This document shows, piece by piece, positions 1-10,657 of a stretch of DNA of 64,000 bases (position 1 is the stretch's first letter; each line of letters opens with the position of its first letter). This DNA comes from Sialis fuliginosa. Taxonomy: Eukaryota > Arthropoda > Insecta > Megaloptera > Sialidae. The stretch lies in assembly GCA_961205875.1 (NCBI GenBank), contig OY540810.1, forward strand, positions 3,224,001 through 3,288,000. The letters are read 5' to 3'. The position numbers and the translations under genes are program-made. Below the pieces are notes generated by a model. It was given only the letters and a program-made list of their open reading frames with translations, ran no database searches and was not told where the DNA came from.

Positions 1-90
1 ATAAAAAATTTGGGTTCTGTTTACATGGACTTATGACCTGCAAAACATTAATCCTTATCGAAATAAATGATTTCATCGTCATAAGTATAT
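1..90 (+). mobile_element. Helitron internal fragment, cut by the window start
   Basis: This segment matches the inside of the Helitron at 41181-42080 (around 41586-41670) and of the one at 59202-60071 almost base for base. Similarity stops near 90, where sequence of the palindromic element at 92-870 begins. The rest of the copy, if any, lies left of the window. Confidence 0.8.
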
Positions 91-91
91 G

Positions 92-870
92 AAACACCTT
101 AAATTCAAGCTTTTACTTTTTTAAATTCTTATATAAATATTTATATAGTGACTAAATGATTCTACGTCTTATTTTCTTGTATTTTAGTCGATATTTGTAT
201 GACAAGTTGAAGTTCACTGCAGGAAATTTCACTAAAAAATTTAGAATTTTTGATATCGTTAAAAGTATGTTTATTGTATAGAAAATGACGTGAAAAGTTG
301 TTTGTTTCAAACTGCAGGTCTGTATCTCAAACCGTTCTCGAGATATAGCCTCTCAAAGTTTTAGTTTTTTCAAATTTTTGGAGAAAAAAGGCCATAACTT
401 TTGAACGCGTGGTCGGAATTGATATTAGTTGACGGATTAGAAATCAGCGTGTCAAAATCTATATAATAACATGTATAATACTTTAAAATCCTACAAAAAA
501 ATTTTGGCCAAAAATCGACATTTTTTTAAGGTATACCCCTTTGAATTTTTTCGATTTTTCGTGAAATTTTTTTTTTCAAGTTTAAAGGTATTATAGATGT
601 CATTATATAGATTTTGACACGCTGATTCCAAATCCGTTAACTAAAATCAATTCCGACCACACGTTCAAAAGTTAGAGCCTTTTTTCTCCAAAAATTTGAA
701 AAAACTAAAACTTTGAGAGGCTATATATCGAGAACGATTTGAGATACAGACCTGCGGTTTGAAAATTTCAACTTTTCACGTCATTTTCTACACAATAAAC
801 ATACTTTTAACGTAATCAAAAATTCGAAATTTTTTAGTGAAATTTCCTGCAGTGAACTTAAGGGGATCCA
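92..870. mobile_element. Foldback element copy A (about 650-bp palindrome)
   Basis: The sequence from about 210 reads back as its own complement up to 859, centred near 534, with each arm a little over 300 bp and almost no loop. Left of the palindrome, 92-209 matches 15806-15935, which lies inside the hAT element at 15731-16814. Copies of the palindrome also sit at 15886-16612 and 49141-49883. No open reading frame is present, so it is non-autonomous. The right side ends abruptly at 859, without the extra arm seen in the other copies. Confidence 0.85.
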
Positions 871-1131
871 AAAAAATGTATTTTCAAAAATCTTAACATT
901 TCTGTTTTTGGATTTTCAGTCTTCGTCCGTATACCAAAATTCATCTTAATCGGTCTAAAAATTTTGAGGACGGACGGACGGGCGGATATAGTGAAACTAT
1001 AATAAACTATAATGGCACAAAACACTACATTTTATCATATAGTAACCTATGTAATAGTTTATATTGATGACCCAGTACACCTTTGGTTTAATTAAAACTA
1101 TTTGTCTTTATTAACAAAACGAGTACACTTC

Positions 1132-1450
1132 CAGGGCCGTAACTACCACCGGGGCCCCCAGGGCAAAGTAATTTTTTTTTTATTTGGTTCTAACTTGAAA
1201 ATGTTACACTTATTACAAATTTAGATTTTTTTTCGTTGTCAACTTGAATTTTAAACTTAATATTAAATTAAATTTAGGATAAAGAGTAAAATTCAAATTG
1301 GCGACAAAAAAAGGTCATAAAATCAAAATTAGTAATAAGTGTTAAAAAAAAAAAGAAAAAAAGGGCTTCAATTTTTATTTTTGCATATTCGGGGGGGGGG
1401 GGGGGGGGGGCTCGGTCTCTTCTTGCTCCGGGGCCCCCGAGCCTCAAAAT
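1132..1450. mobile_element. hAT-like element with CAGGGCCGTAA end, right end lost
   Basis: It starts CAGGGCCGTAACTACC, the same terminus as the intact element at 42899-43108. A run of about 20 G lies near 1391-1410, followed by GC-rich sequence like that of its relatives. I do not find the matching right terminus or a target duplication, so this copy is broken or degenerate. Confidence 0.6.
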
Positions 1451-2460
1451 GACTCTCCTGCTGAGAAATGTATGAATGTAATAAGATCGATTCGTCTGTT
1501 TGGATTCATATTTTTAAATCTTTTGCAAAAATACTGAAATATGTAACGGAAATAAATGTTGAGAATAATGCTAATAATTATAGATACATGCTAAATATTT
1601 AAATTAAAAAATTATTTAATTATTTAATACAATCTTCGTTCTTCTGTACTTCAGTTCTTCGTTACGTTTTAATTACTTTTAAATCCAATTAATTTATATG
1701 AGAAAACTAATGTCAATAACAAAAAATAACAGTTCATGCAATTACATTAAAAATAATGAAGTATTTTATTTTCTTTCTCTTCACTGGATCCGATAAATGT
1801 AATCTTCGCTTCAAAAAATATAACGAGAACATGTAACGTATGTTACCTTTATATTATGAGGATTTCTGTCTCTTCTTCTTTTGTTGTATCAGAAAGCAAC
1901 TGTTTTCTCTTCTTGATCACTTGTTTTTCACTTGTTTTTATTTCAATACTAACAAGATTTTATTTTTATTTCTTTTGCGTCACAATCTGTACTTTATAAT
2001 TTATTTTCCGAATGAGGTGATATAATACTGATCTACAAAATCAACAGTTTTTTATTTAATCGATTAACTAGATATTTCTTCGGTTTGGATTTCTATCTGA
2101 AATTTTTTTGTAACATTTAATTTATACAGCAGGGCTGTTAATATGTCAATAATTAGTTTTTTTTTGAAGATCGCTAATCTATAAAAATGTGATTATTGTA
2201 CTGATATTTTTTTATAATATATTTTTATAGAAAAATTCTTTATAATCTAAGTTTTCGAAAAAGTAGATGACGGGTGGTTATTTACTAAAAAAGTAGATCT
2301 TATGTAAATGTAGGTATATGCGCATTAATATTCAACGCTATTAATCGTTAGTTTTGCATACATTTTCATGTTATTTTTTTTTTTTTACTAATTGAAAAAA
2401 AATGTTAAAATTAATTTTTTTGAAATAAATAATAAATATAATTTTAATTTAGAGACTTTA
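1451..2460. other. AT-rich stretch without recognisable feature
   Basis: Very AT-rich sequence with homopolymer tracts. A 61-codon open frame at 1840-2025 is low-complexity (Phe/Leu/Tyr) and has no exon signals. Confidence 0.5.
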
Positions 2461-3391
2461 AAGTAATTTGCACGGAATGGAATTCAATTCAAATGAACAT
2501 TTTTATATTATATTGTTGAAAAAATTTATTAAAAAATGAAAATTGATTGTCATCAATTTGTCAATTAAAAAATAGTAAAATAATTAAATACATTTTAATT
2601 ACAAATTACTAAGGGATAAAATATGTAATGTTAGGCTTTAAGGATTTTAATTTATTATTATTTTATTATGTAAGTATATTAATATTTAAAAAAGCTCTGG
2701 AACTCAATTTAATTAATTATTTATGCACTTTATTTTAATTCCAATTCTAATAAAACGATAAAGTAATTTGCACGGAATGGAATTCAATTCAAATGAGTAT
2801 TTTTATATTATATTGTTGAAAAAATATTGAACTTAATTAATACTTATACAAATTATTAAAAAATCATTTGTCAATTAAAAAAGAGTAAAATAAAAATTCT
2901 ATAAAGAAGCTATTAATTACATTTTAATTACAAATTACTAAGGGATAAAATATGTAATGTTAGGATTTAAGTATTTTAATTTATTATTATTTTATTGTGA
3001 AGGTATATTAATATTTAAAAAAAGCTCTGGAACTCAATTGAATTGATTATTTATGCACTTTATTTTAATTCCAATTCTAATAAAACGATAAAGTAATTTG
3101 CACGGAATGGAATTCAATTCAAATGAGTATTTTATATACTTAAACAAATTATTAAAAAATGAAAATTGATTATCATCAATTTGTCAATTAAAAAAGAGTA
3201 AAATAACAATTCTATGAAGAAGCTATTAAATACATTGTAATTACAAATAACTAAGGGATAGAATATGTAATGTTAGGCGTTAAGGATTTTAATTTATTAT
3301 TATTTTATTGTGTAGGTATATTAATATTTAAAAAAGCTCTGAAACTCAATTGAATTTATGCACTTTATTTTAATTCCAATTCTAATAAAAT
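2461..3391. repeat. Three tandem units of about 300-330 bp
   Basis: The motif AAGTAATTTGCACGGAATGG recurs at 2461, 2761 and 3091, and the sequence that follows repeats in the same order each time, with small insertions and deletions. The last unit breaks off near 3391. It is a short satellite-like array. The units differ enough that the duplication is not recent. Confidence 0.9.
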
Positions 3392-3831
3392 GATTTTCTA
3401 TTTACATAAGATAAATAAGATTACATATTAAAAGCAATACTGAATATTGTAACAATACAAGCTCGCGATATTGGAGGTAACAATTTGACAAGTATTTATT
3501 TGCGACCGTTTGAAATATTGTTCTGCGTGTACACAGTAACGGCGGAAAACTGATTCGCCAATAATTTTCCTCATTTTCCACAGGTTGCATAACCCCCACC
3601 CCGGACTGAAAACTGCATCGCAACAGCTGATTTGTGCATCTCGCAGCGTCTACTGTCTTTGTCTAACGCGTGTCAATTGAGTTAATTCATGAAACTGACA
3701 CATACAGTACATGCATATGTGTGTGTGAGGTGGGTGGGGGAAGGGTGCAGGCTAATCAGTGGTATAAAAACATTTCTATCCAGAGATTGGATTATGGATA
3801 TATTACAAACAAAGTTAAAAAACATTTGTCA

Positions 3832-4561
3832 GTGCTTCTTCGTGCTAAATTCACCAAAGGTAGTTAATTATTGAACGATTTAAATGAAACCCGATAGTGT
3901 TAAGATAAATTGCCTAGCATTGGTTAACCATTTAATTTTTATACAATTTTACTAAAAAATATTAGTTCGAAATTTTTCTTAAGACGCACCTGATTATGTT
4001 TTCGTATATTTTTAATTTTTTGACAATTTCAATCTAAATCTAAATTTATGCAAATGTGAAAATTACATTTAAAAAAACAGAACACGATTTTTTTAAATAA
4101 ATTGAGATAAATCTTTGTAAGAGAATATTTTACAACAAAAGTTGTAGACCCATATTATAAGAAAAATGCTCTACAAAAAATATTCTATAAAATTTTCACG
4201 TAACATGTGTCGTTCTTGAGATATCTTGAAAAAATAAATATTTTGGGATGACACTCCTTTCCCTTACACACGATTTTGATGATTTTGAAATGGGACTGTC
4301 CTCAAGCCAGACCCAACCATCCGACCAAGTTTCAATAATATCGGTTAAGTGGTTCATGAGTTATGCGTGTGACAAGGATTCAGGGGACAGATGGACGGAT
4401 ACACGGACAGACGGACAGACAGACAGACACGGAACGAAAAGTGGTTGTCTTGACGTGAAACGGAAAGATAAATTTAAAATTTTGAAATCGTAGAACATTT
4501 TTTTTGTCTCAATCTAAAACGATCACATAGCTTCTCGTATCTTCGATATTGCGAGGAAGCA
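3832..4561 (+). mobile_element. TGCTTCCTCG-ended repeat element, copy 1
   Basis: It is bounded by short inverted ends, TGCTTCTTCG on the left and CGAGGAAGCA on the right. Relatives lie in the other orientation at 8590-9251 and 28786-29573, with broken pieces at 60456-60660 and 61529-61740. It contains a (GGACAGAC)-rich microsatellite near 4390-4430. An 81-codon frame at 4248-4493 is kept across copies but ends in the microsatellite and is probably not coding. Confidence 0.75.
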
Positions 4562-4772
4562 TAATAAATTAATAATTTATTTTATTTATTTATTAAATAT
4601 TATTTATAATTTTCCTAATAAAAGTTTTATGAATAGGTAAACTACATTAATTTTATGGGCAATAAAATTGAAAAAAATTATAATTATAATTGATTATTTT
4701 AAAATACGTTAATTAACTGAAACCATTTTTGACTGTTAAATCAATTTAAATTTTTAAATTAATTACATACAG

Positions 4773-4874
4773 ATCTTTACAAGACGGAAGAGGAATGGCC
4801 GGAGGAAGGCGGATACGATGCGTGATTTCCACGTAGGCAGTAGGCACCAATCACCGAAGGCGGCGAAATTATAA
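4773..4874 (+). CDS. Candidate 3'-terminal exon, unknown gene
   Basis: A short GC-rich island begins right after a good acceptor (TTAATTACATACAG, ending at 4772) within AT-only surroundings, and an AATAAA lies about 30 bases after the last stop, near 4905. Read from the first base, the frame stays open for 33 codons and is basic (Arg/Lys-rich), ending with TAA at 4872-4874. In another splice phase the island gives an acidic tail (LYKTEEEWPEEGGYDA) stopping at 4823-4825. I cannot choose the frame without the upstream exon, which I do not see. It could also be a gene fragment carried by a transposon. Confidence 0.3.
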   Translation: MFTRRKRNGRRKADTMRDFHVGSRHQSPKAAKL

Positions 4875-5009
4875 GCAAGTATTCTCAAAATATTGTATAT
4901 TATAAATAAATTTTAATTTTATTTTAAGTTATAATTAAATCATACCATGTAATACCTATACAAGATAGTGAGTGATTAACGTTTATGCATATACTAAAAA
5001 CAGTCGTAG

Positions 5010-5716
5010 GTATAGACATAGAGAATGGATCAGGCATTTGACTCGAGAGCAGAGTCGTGTCAAAAGAAAGAGATAGAAACAGGTTTGGAATATACTTGTC
5101 CTTTTTTAAACAGGAGTGTAACTATTTCATTCTTGGCCCCGAACATTAAAAAAATTCATATATTTATATAAAGAGGTTAAGTTTTTCCTGTTTTGTAGCT
5201 TCGTAATGTAACCTAATATCAACAAAAATATTTAAAATTTTGTTAAGTAAATCTTGTATGTGCTGTTTGTAAGTGCAATCCACCTCATCATTTTGTAGCA
5301 AGCAACCACATGGGAATTGATTTAAAAATATTTTTTATTAATATATACTTAATATTGTTGGTAGCAAAAATGTTATTTTCCCGGAATATCCGTTCATAAT
5401 TTTGCAAATTTCTATCAGATCAATTGATGTTTTTTTTTTTTTTAAATTTCCTCGATGAAATATGAACCAATATAGTGTGTTTATTGTTTATATTATTTAC
5501 TTTTCTAATAAAAAACTTATTGCACAAAAATCACAAGATAGATATACAAAAATATATCGAACAGAAATACTACCCTGAACTATAGTAAGCTACCAATCAG
5601 ATTCTTAGAAAAAGAGATATATATATTCCAAACTACACTGCATCTCTCTCACTTTTTGAACAGATGTTACACCATTGTGTTAATACAGAATGCACTGTCC
5701 ATTCTCTATGTCTATG
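5010..5716. mobile_element. hAT-like element, CATAGACATAGAGAATGG ends, long copy
   Basis: The left end reads TATAGACATAGAGAATGG and the right end is its complement. The flanks AGTCGTAG and GGTCGTAG look like a slightly eroded 8-bp duplication. The left part matches the shorter copy at 38910-39337, but this copy has about 350 extra bases before its right end. No transposase frame is visible. Confidence 0.75.
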
Positions 5717-6442
5717 GTCGTAGATGATTTAAATCATTTAAATACTTATGCTCGTAATTCTAATGATTGTGAGCAGTCGTACTTCGCATTTTTTTTAAGA
5801 AAAAAACTCGTTTAATATTTCATCTTTAGTATAATCAAATATGGTAACCAATTCATTAATTTTAGTGGAAGTAAATATTCACTTACAAAATACATATTTT
5901 TTCATAGCGTCCTATCGCTTTTAATTTGAAATAAGTCAATAATGACGTATAAACCTGTATTTGTATAGACTTTGTCTTTATACAATTAACTTATTTTAGA
6001 TTTTTGGAATCTATATCAAGTGGAACAAACTTGAACAGTTGATCAAGAAAAATATTTCAAGCAAAAAAGTCCATGTGATGATGCTGAAGATACAATCTAT
6101 AAATATTAATTCATCCAGACAAAATGTTTTATTCAGTAATTACTTGTGACTATCTCCGCTATTTTATAATATTTTTGAACAAAAATTGTGCGTACGTTGG
6201 TCTCAAAGACAATTGTTTTGTAACAAATCTTTATTCCTTTAAAAATTATGAAAATAAGCCTATTTCTTAATTTATCAATTCTATCCTAATTTAATTATCA
6301 TATAACCTAATTCTAGGGACTTAGACTTTCTAACAGTGAAAACTCTATTCAAATCGGTTCAGTAGTTTTCGTGTCATGTCGGAACGAACAAATAAACAAA
6401 CAAACAAAAAAATAAAAATTCTAAAAACTATCAAAATTTATT
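5717..6442. other. AT-rich stretch, no gene seen
   Basis: No exon-like frame is present. The part near 6330-6420 (CAAATCGGTTCAGTAGTTTT and the A-rich tail after it) resembles the tails of dispersed arthropod repeats, but its limits cannot be set. Confidence 0.4.
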
Positions 6443-6450
6443 ATATTACC

Positions 6451-6820
6451 CAGGGCTTCGAACCGTTATTTTTTTTGTTTCGGTTTTTGTTCCGGTTCGA
6501 GTAAAAAAAATATATTTCGGTTCGATTCCGGTTTTCTTTTCGAAAAAAATATCGGTTTTCGGTTCAGCTCCGAGTAATTAATTAAAAAAAATTATTTGTA
6601 TTAAAAAAATTTTTTCTACCATAATTTCGAACATTTTATGATACTGGTATGATAGTCCGAACGACAAATAAAGTGGGAAATAAGATCATGTTAACGCGCG
6701 TATTTTAACATGTACTGAACCGTAAAAATCGATATTTTTATTTCGGTTCTGTTCCGGTTTTCGTTCCGGCAAAAATAACGGTTTTTCCGGTTTTCGGTTC
6801 AGTTCTGGTTAGAAGCCCTG
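6451..6820. mobile_element. hAT MITE, CAGGGCTTCGAACCG family
   Basis: The termini are CAGGGCTTCGAACCG and AGAAGCCCTG. It is flanked on both sides by ATATTACC (6443-6450 and 6821-6828), an exact 8-bp duplication as hAT transposases make. The interior is largely degenerate iterations of CGGTTTTCGGTTC-like words. Relatives are at 27006-27329 and 43801-44775. Confidence 0.92.
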
Positions 6821-6879
6821 ATATTACCTATAAACGACGTATAGATTAAAAAAATATATTATATTTTCACTGTGCAAAC

Positions 6880-7192
6880 CAGTGGTGTAGATAGGGGAGG
6901 GGGGGATTAAGGGGATCAATCCCCAGCCATGAGTCTACTTCATGAGAAAACTCAAAGACATTTTTAAACTCTTCTAGTATGAACAAAAAGTAAAAGTAAA
7001 TAGGAAAAATTGGGTAAATTAAGAGTAAAAAAAAGGTCATTCAATTCAAAATTATAATAATTATTTTTATTTTTTTATTTTGTATATTTTGGGGGGCCCT
7101 CAGCCACCTCTTGCCTCGGGACCCCCGAGCTTCTAGTTACGGCCCTGGTCATATCCCCCCCCCCCCATCGCAAAAAGCTATCTATGCCACTG
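6880..7192. mobile_element. hAT MITE, CAGTGGYGTAGATAG family
   Basis: The termini are CAGTGGTGTAGATAG and CTATCTATGCCACTG, flanked by the exact 8-bp duplication GTGCAAAC (6872-6879, 7193-7200). It carries a C-run and a GC-rich block (GGGACCCCCGAGC). A shorter sibling with its own duplication is at 12171-12428. Confidence 0.92.
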
Positions 7193-7220
7193 GTGCAAAC
7201 ATAACTATATTGTACATATA

Positions 7221-8098
7221 TACAGGATGGGGCATTTAAAGTGTTACAGTTGATTATCTCAGAACCATCGCATATTTGAAAAAAATGTTTCAACAAAAAA
7301 TGTATGGTTGTAAGGGGGTAATCGAATAGTAATATTTATTTGCTATTTTAGCGTGGCCTTCAAGGATATTTGAAGGCCAACATCATTTTTTTAAATAGGA
7401 ACCTATAGTTTTTATTTAGTAATCTTATTTCACGTCAAAAAATACGAATCTTTCATTGAAAACTTTTTTTTGAACAACCCAAGCTTTCCAAGGTATCTAA
7501 CAAAATAATTCGAGATTTTGAATTTTCGAGAATTTTTTACTCAGAAACCATAAACTTTATAAAAAAAGGACAAGATACAAAAAATGTTTATTTTGGTCTA
7601 ATGAAACTTGGAGAATTATTCTATATTTTTTTTAACATTTCGTACTTTTTTTTTGTTTTTTCTAAAATAAAATAAATAGAAAAAGTTTTTAAATTTTTTA
7701 AATAATTCGCCACGCTTTATTAGACCAAAATAAATATTTTGTGTATCCTGTACTTTTTTTTCTAATGTTTGTGGGTTTTGAGTAAAAAATTCTTGAAAGT
7801 TCAAAATCTCGAATTATTTTGTTACCTTGGAAAGCTTGGGTTGTTCAAAAAAATGTTTTCAATGAAAGATTCGTGTTTTTTCACGTAGAATAAGATTACT
7901 AAATAAAAACTATAGGTTCCTATTTAAAAAAATGATGTTGACTTTCAAATATCCTTGAAGGCCACATTAAAATAGCAAATAAATATTACTATTCGATTAC
8001 CCCCTTACAACCAAACATTTTTTGGTTGAAATATTTTTTTCAAATATGCGATGGTTCTGAGATAATCAACTGTAACACTTTAAATGCCCCACCCTGTA
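7221..8098. mobile_element. Foldback element, arms about 390 bp
   Basis: Starting at TACAGGATGGGGCATTTAAA, the sequence returns as its complement, ending TTTAAATGCCCCACCCTGTA at 8098. The centre is near 7660 with a roughly 90-bp less symmetric middle. The arms differ by scattered single bases, so the two halves have aged separately. A single-arm relative lies at about 37460-37648. No coding frame is convincing. The 62-codon frame at 7616 is arm sequence. Confidence 0.9.
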
Positions 8099-8589
8099 TG
8101 TATTATTATTCATAATATTACTATTATAGATTTAGCCTTGATACATGAAAACTCTTATAATGCGAATATCATCGAAAATAAATTATAATATATACATATA
8201 ATCGACGCTATTTACATTGTAAGAACATCTTTATTCCATGTTACCCTTTATCAGTCTATTTTCACTTCATTGTCAGTATATTTTATGAAACTATGCATAG
8301 TTAATATATAATCTACAATAATTATAAAATCACGTTTTCAGTGTATCATGAATATCACATTTTTTTGAATAAATATTAAACATTCATTCTGAGCTTGGGC
8401 AAATAAGACTTCGCTATTCAAATTGTTGAATGTATACACGTACATTTCTTTTTCAATTATCACCAGTAGAAGATATTATAATATAACTGTGACTCTCTTT
8501 GATTCTCTTATTTTTAGAAGAAGCAGGCCAACCGTATTTATAGTGATACATGTAATTAGTATTATTAAAAACAGCGGTCTTTAAAGAAA

Positions 8590-9251
8590 AACTTAGAATG
8601 AGACAAAAAAAATGTTCTCCGATTTCAAAATTTTAAATTTATCTTTCCGTTTTACGTCAACACAAACATTTTTCATTCCGTGTCTGTCTGTCCGTCCGTG
8701 TGTCCGACCATCTGTGTGTGTGTCCGTCTGTCCACTGAATCCTTGTCACACGCATAACTCATGAACCACTGAACTGATATTATTGAAACTTGGTCGGATA
8801 ATTGGGTCTGGCTTGAGGACGGTCCCATTTCAAAATCATCAAAATCGTGTGTAAGGGGGAGGGGTGACATTAAATTTCCTATAATATGGGTCTACAATGT
8901 TTGTTGTAAAATATTCCCTTACAAAGATTTATCTCAATTTATTTTAACAATTCGTGTTTTGTTTTTCTAAATTGATATTTGCTTGGATATAGTAAATGTC
9001 ATTTTGACGTTTTAAATGTCATTTTGACATTTGCATAAATTTAGCTTTAAATTGAAATTGTCAAAAAATTAAATATATATGAAAAAATATTCAGGTGCGT
9101 TTTAAGAAAAATTTCGAACTAATATTTTTTAGTAAAATTGTATAAAAATTAAATGGTTAACCAATTCCAGGCAATTTATCTAAACACTATCGGTTTTTAT
9201 TTAAATTGTTGAATAATTAACTACCTTTGGTGAATTTAGCACGAGGAAGCA
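8590..9251 (-). mobile_element. TGCTTCCTCG-ended repeat element, copy 2
   Basis: Inverted relative of 3832-4561. The right end is CGAGGAAGCA. The left end is missing or degenerate near 8590. It holds the same microsatellite (TCCGTCTG-like) and the same 65-codon shadow frame. Confidence 0.75.
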
Positions 9252-9408
9252 CTGTGCATTTACTTAGCCGATGTATTTTTTAGATAAAATCAGTGCCGGC
9301 TTACACATCGAGGCAAAGCAAGTGCCTATTAATAGGAAGGCCGATAGCAAGGTGAATGCAAAACTTACATACAATCCGTTTTTGACTGTTATCATCAGTT
9401 ATACACAG

Positions 9409-9470
9409 TGGCGTAGTAACGGGGGGGGGGGGGGGGGGGCGAATAACGCGCCACCGGTTATCACCAGGAT
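9409..9470. mobile_element. Short hAT-end fragment with long G run
   Basis: CAGTGGCGTAGTAAC is followed by about 19 G and then GC-rich sequence, similar to the left end of the CAGTGGCGTAGATAG family. There is no right end and no duplication. Confidence 0.4.
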
Positions 9471-9514
9471 AGAAAAATACAAACTAACTTGTGTCGAGTA
9501 CTGACGCTAGATAA

Positions 9515-10215
9515 CCCGGGAAAAAATTTCAGATCTGAAGTGATCTCGGTTGATCTTCATTTTGGAACAAATCAGATCTTTGTAGATAAATAAACTTTTG
9601 TCTACCTTAAATAACAAATTAATACACATATACTATATAGAAACTTTGTTTATAATTTAATCAATTAAAAAAAATTGTACAGAAACGTATTGAATGATAT
9701 TTGAGGCCCGTGTATTAAATTAATAAATAAATTCACAACACACCCCCTGTCACAGATGAAGGGTTGTAATTGGTCTCATTCGATCCAGCGGGAAAAATAC
9801 TTCGGGATACTAGGTGAATTTTTCTCTGTTTCGCTACTTATGGTATTCATTATAGAAAATCGTAAATATCTCGACTCCTGTGCTAGATAGAGGGTTGTTT
9901 TGCCCCCCACACCCCTAGTATCCCGAATTATTTTTCCCGCTGAATCGAATGAGACCAATTACAACCCTTCATCTGTGACAGGGGGTTAGTTGTGAATTTA
10001 TTTATTAATTTAATACACGGGCCTCAAATATCACTCAATATGTTTCTGTACAATTTTTTTTTTAATTGATTAAATTATAAACAAGGTTTCTATATAGGTA
10101 GTATATGTGTATTTGTTATTTAAGGTAGACAAAAGTTTATTTATTTACAAAGATCTGATTTGTTCCAAAATGAAGATCAACCGAGATCACTTCAGATCTG
10201 AAATTTTTTCCCGGG
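9515..10215. mobile_element. Foldback palindrome, arms about 300 bp
   Basis: It opens CCCGGGAAAAAATTTCAGAT and closes with the complement at 10215. The arms run to about 9816 and from about 9914, leaving a loop of about 100 bp. Arm identity looks very high, with only scattered differences. The inner arm part (GGGTTGTAATTGGTCTCATT) is the same family of sequence found in Helitron-like pieces near 18560 and 40060. A lone terminal fragment lies at 24545-24575. Confidence 0.92.
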
Positions 10216-10657
10216 AATATATATCTTTTCAAACTGCAAACTATAAACTGTAAAAATATAAAGTAATTTGTATTATAATTAAAAGTTTAAAATCATATAG
10301 ATGAATATCATGTACGTCATAATAAAAAAATACATATTGTAATAATAACGAACAAACTTCTAACCAAGCAAATATTCTTGGAAACTTTCCTTATTTATAT
10401 ATGAATATTTTCTCCTGTAGCTATTAATCACGAGAAAATTAAAATTGTCAGCTCATTGACTTGTAACACAAATGTAAATTTTCAATTTTCATTAATCTAT
10501 CATTACGTAATATGTGAATAGCTTATGATGAAGCATTATATAATATAATCAAATAATCATGATTACATTAATAACCATCAGACAGTAAACTATAGTACCT
10601 ACATATAAAAAGGCTCTTCTTGAACGAGTATGTAATGTAATACATATGTACCTCAAA

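Noticed and set aside
2461..3391. Tandem array considered as CRISPR or centromeric satellite
   Set aside because: Units are 300 bases or longer, with no short repeat/spacer pattern, and there are only three of them. The genome is eukaryotic.
4248..4493. 81-codon frame considered as a gene
   Set aside because: It lies in a multi-copy element and its end is a microsatellite (DGQTDRH-like). Treated as repeat sequence.
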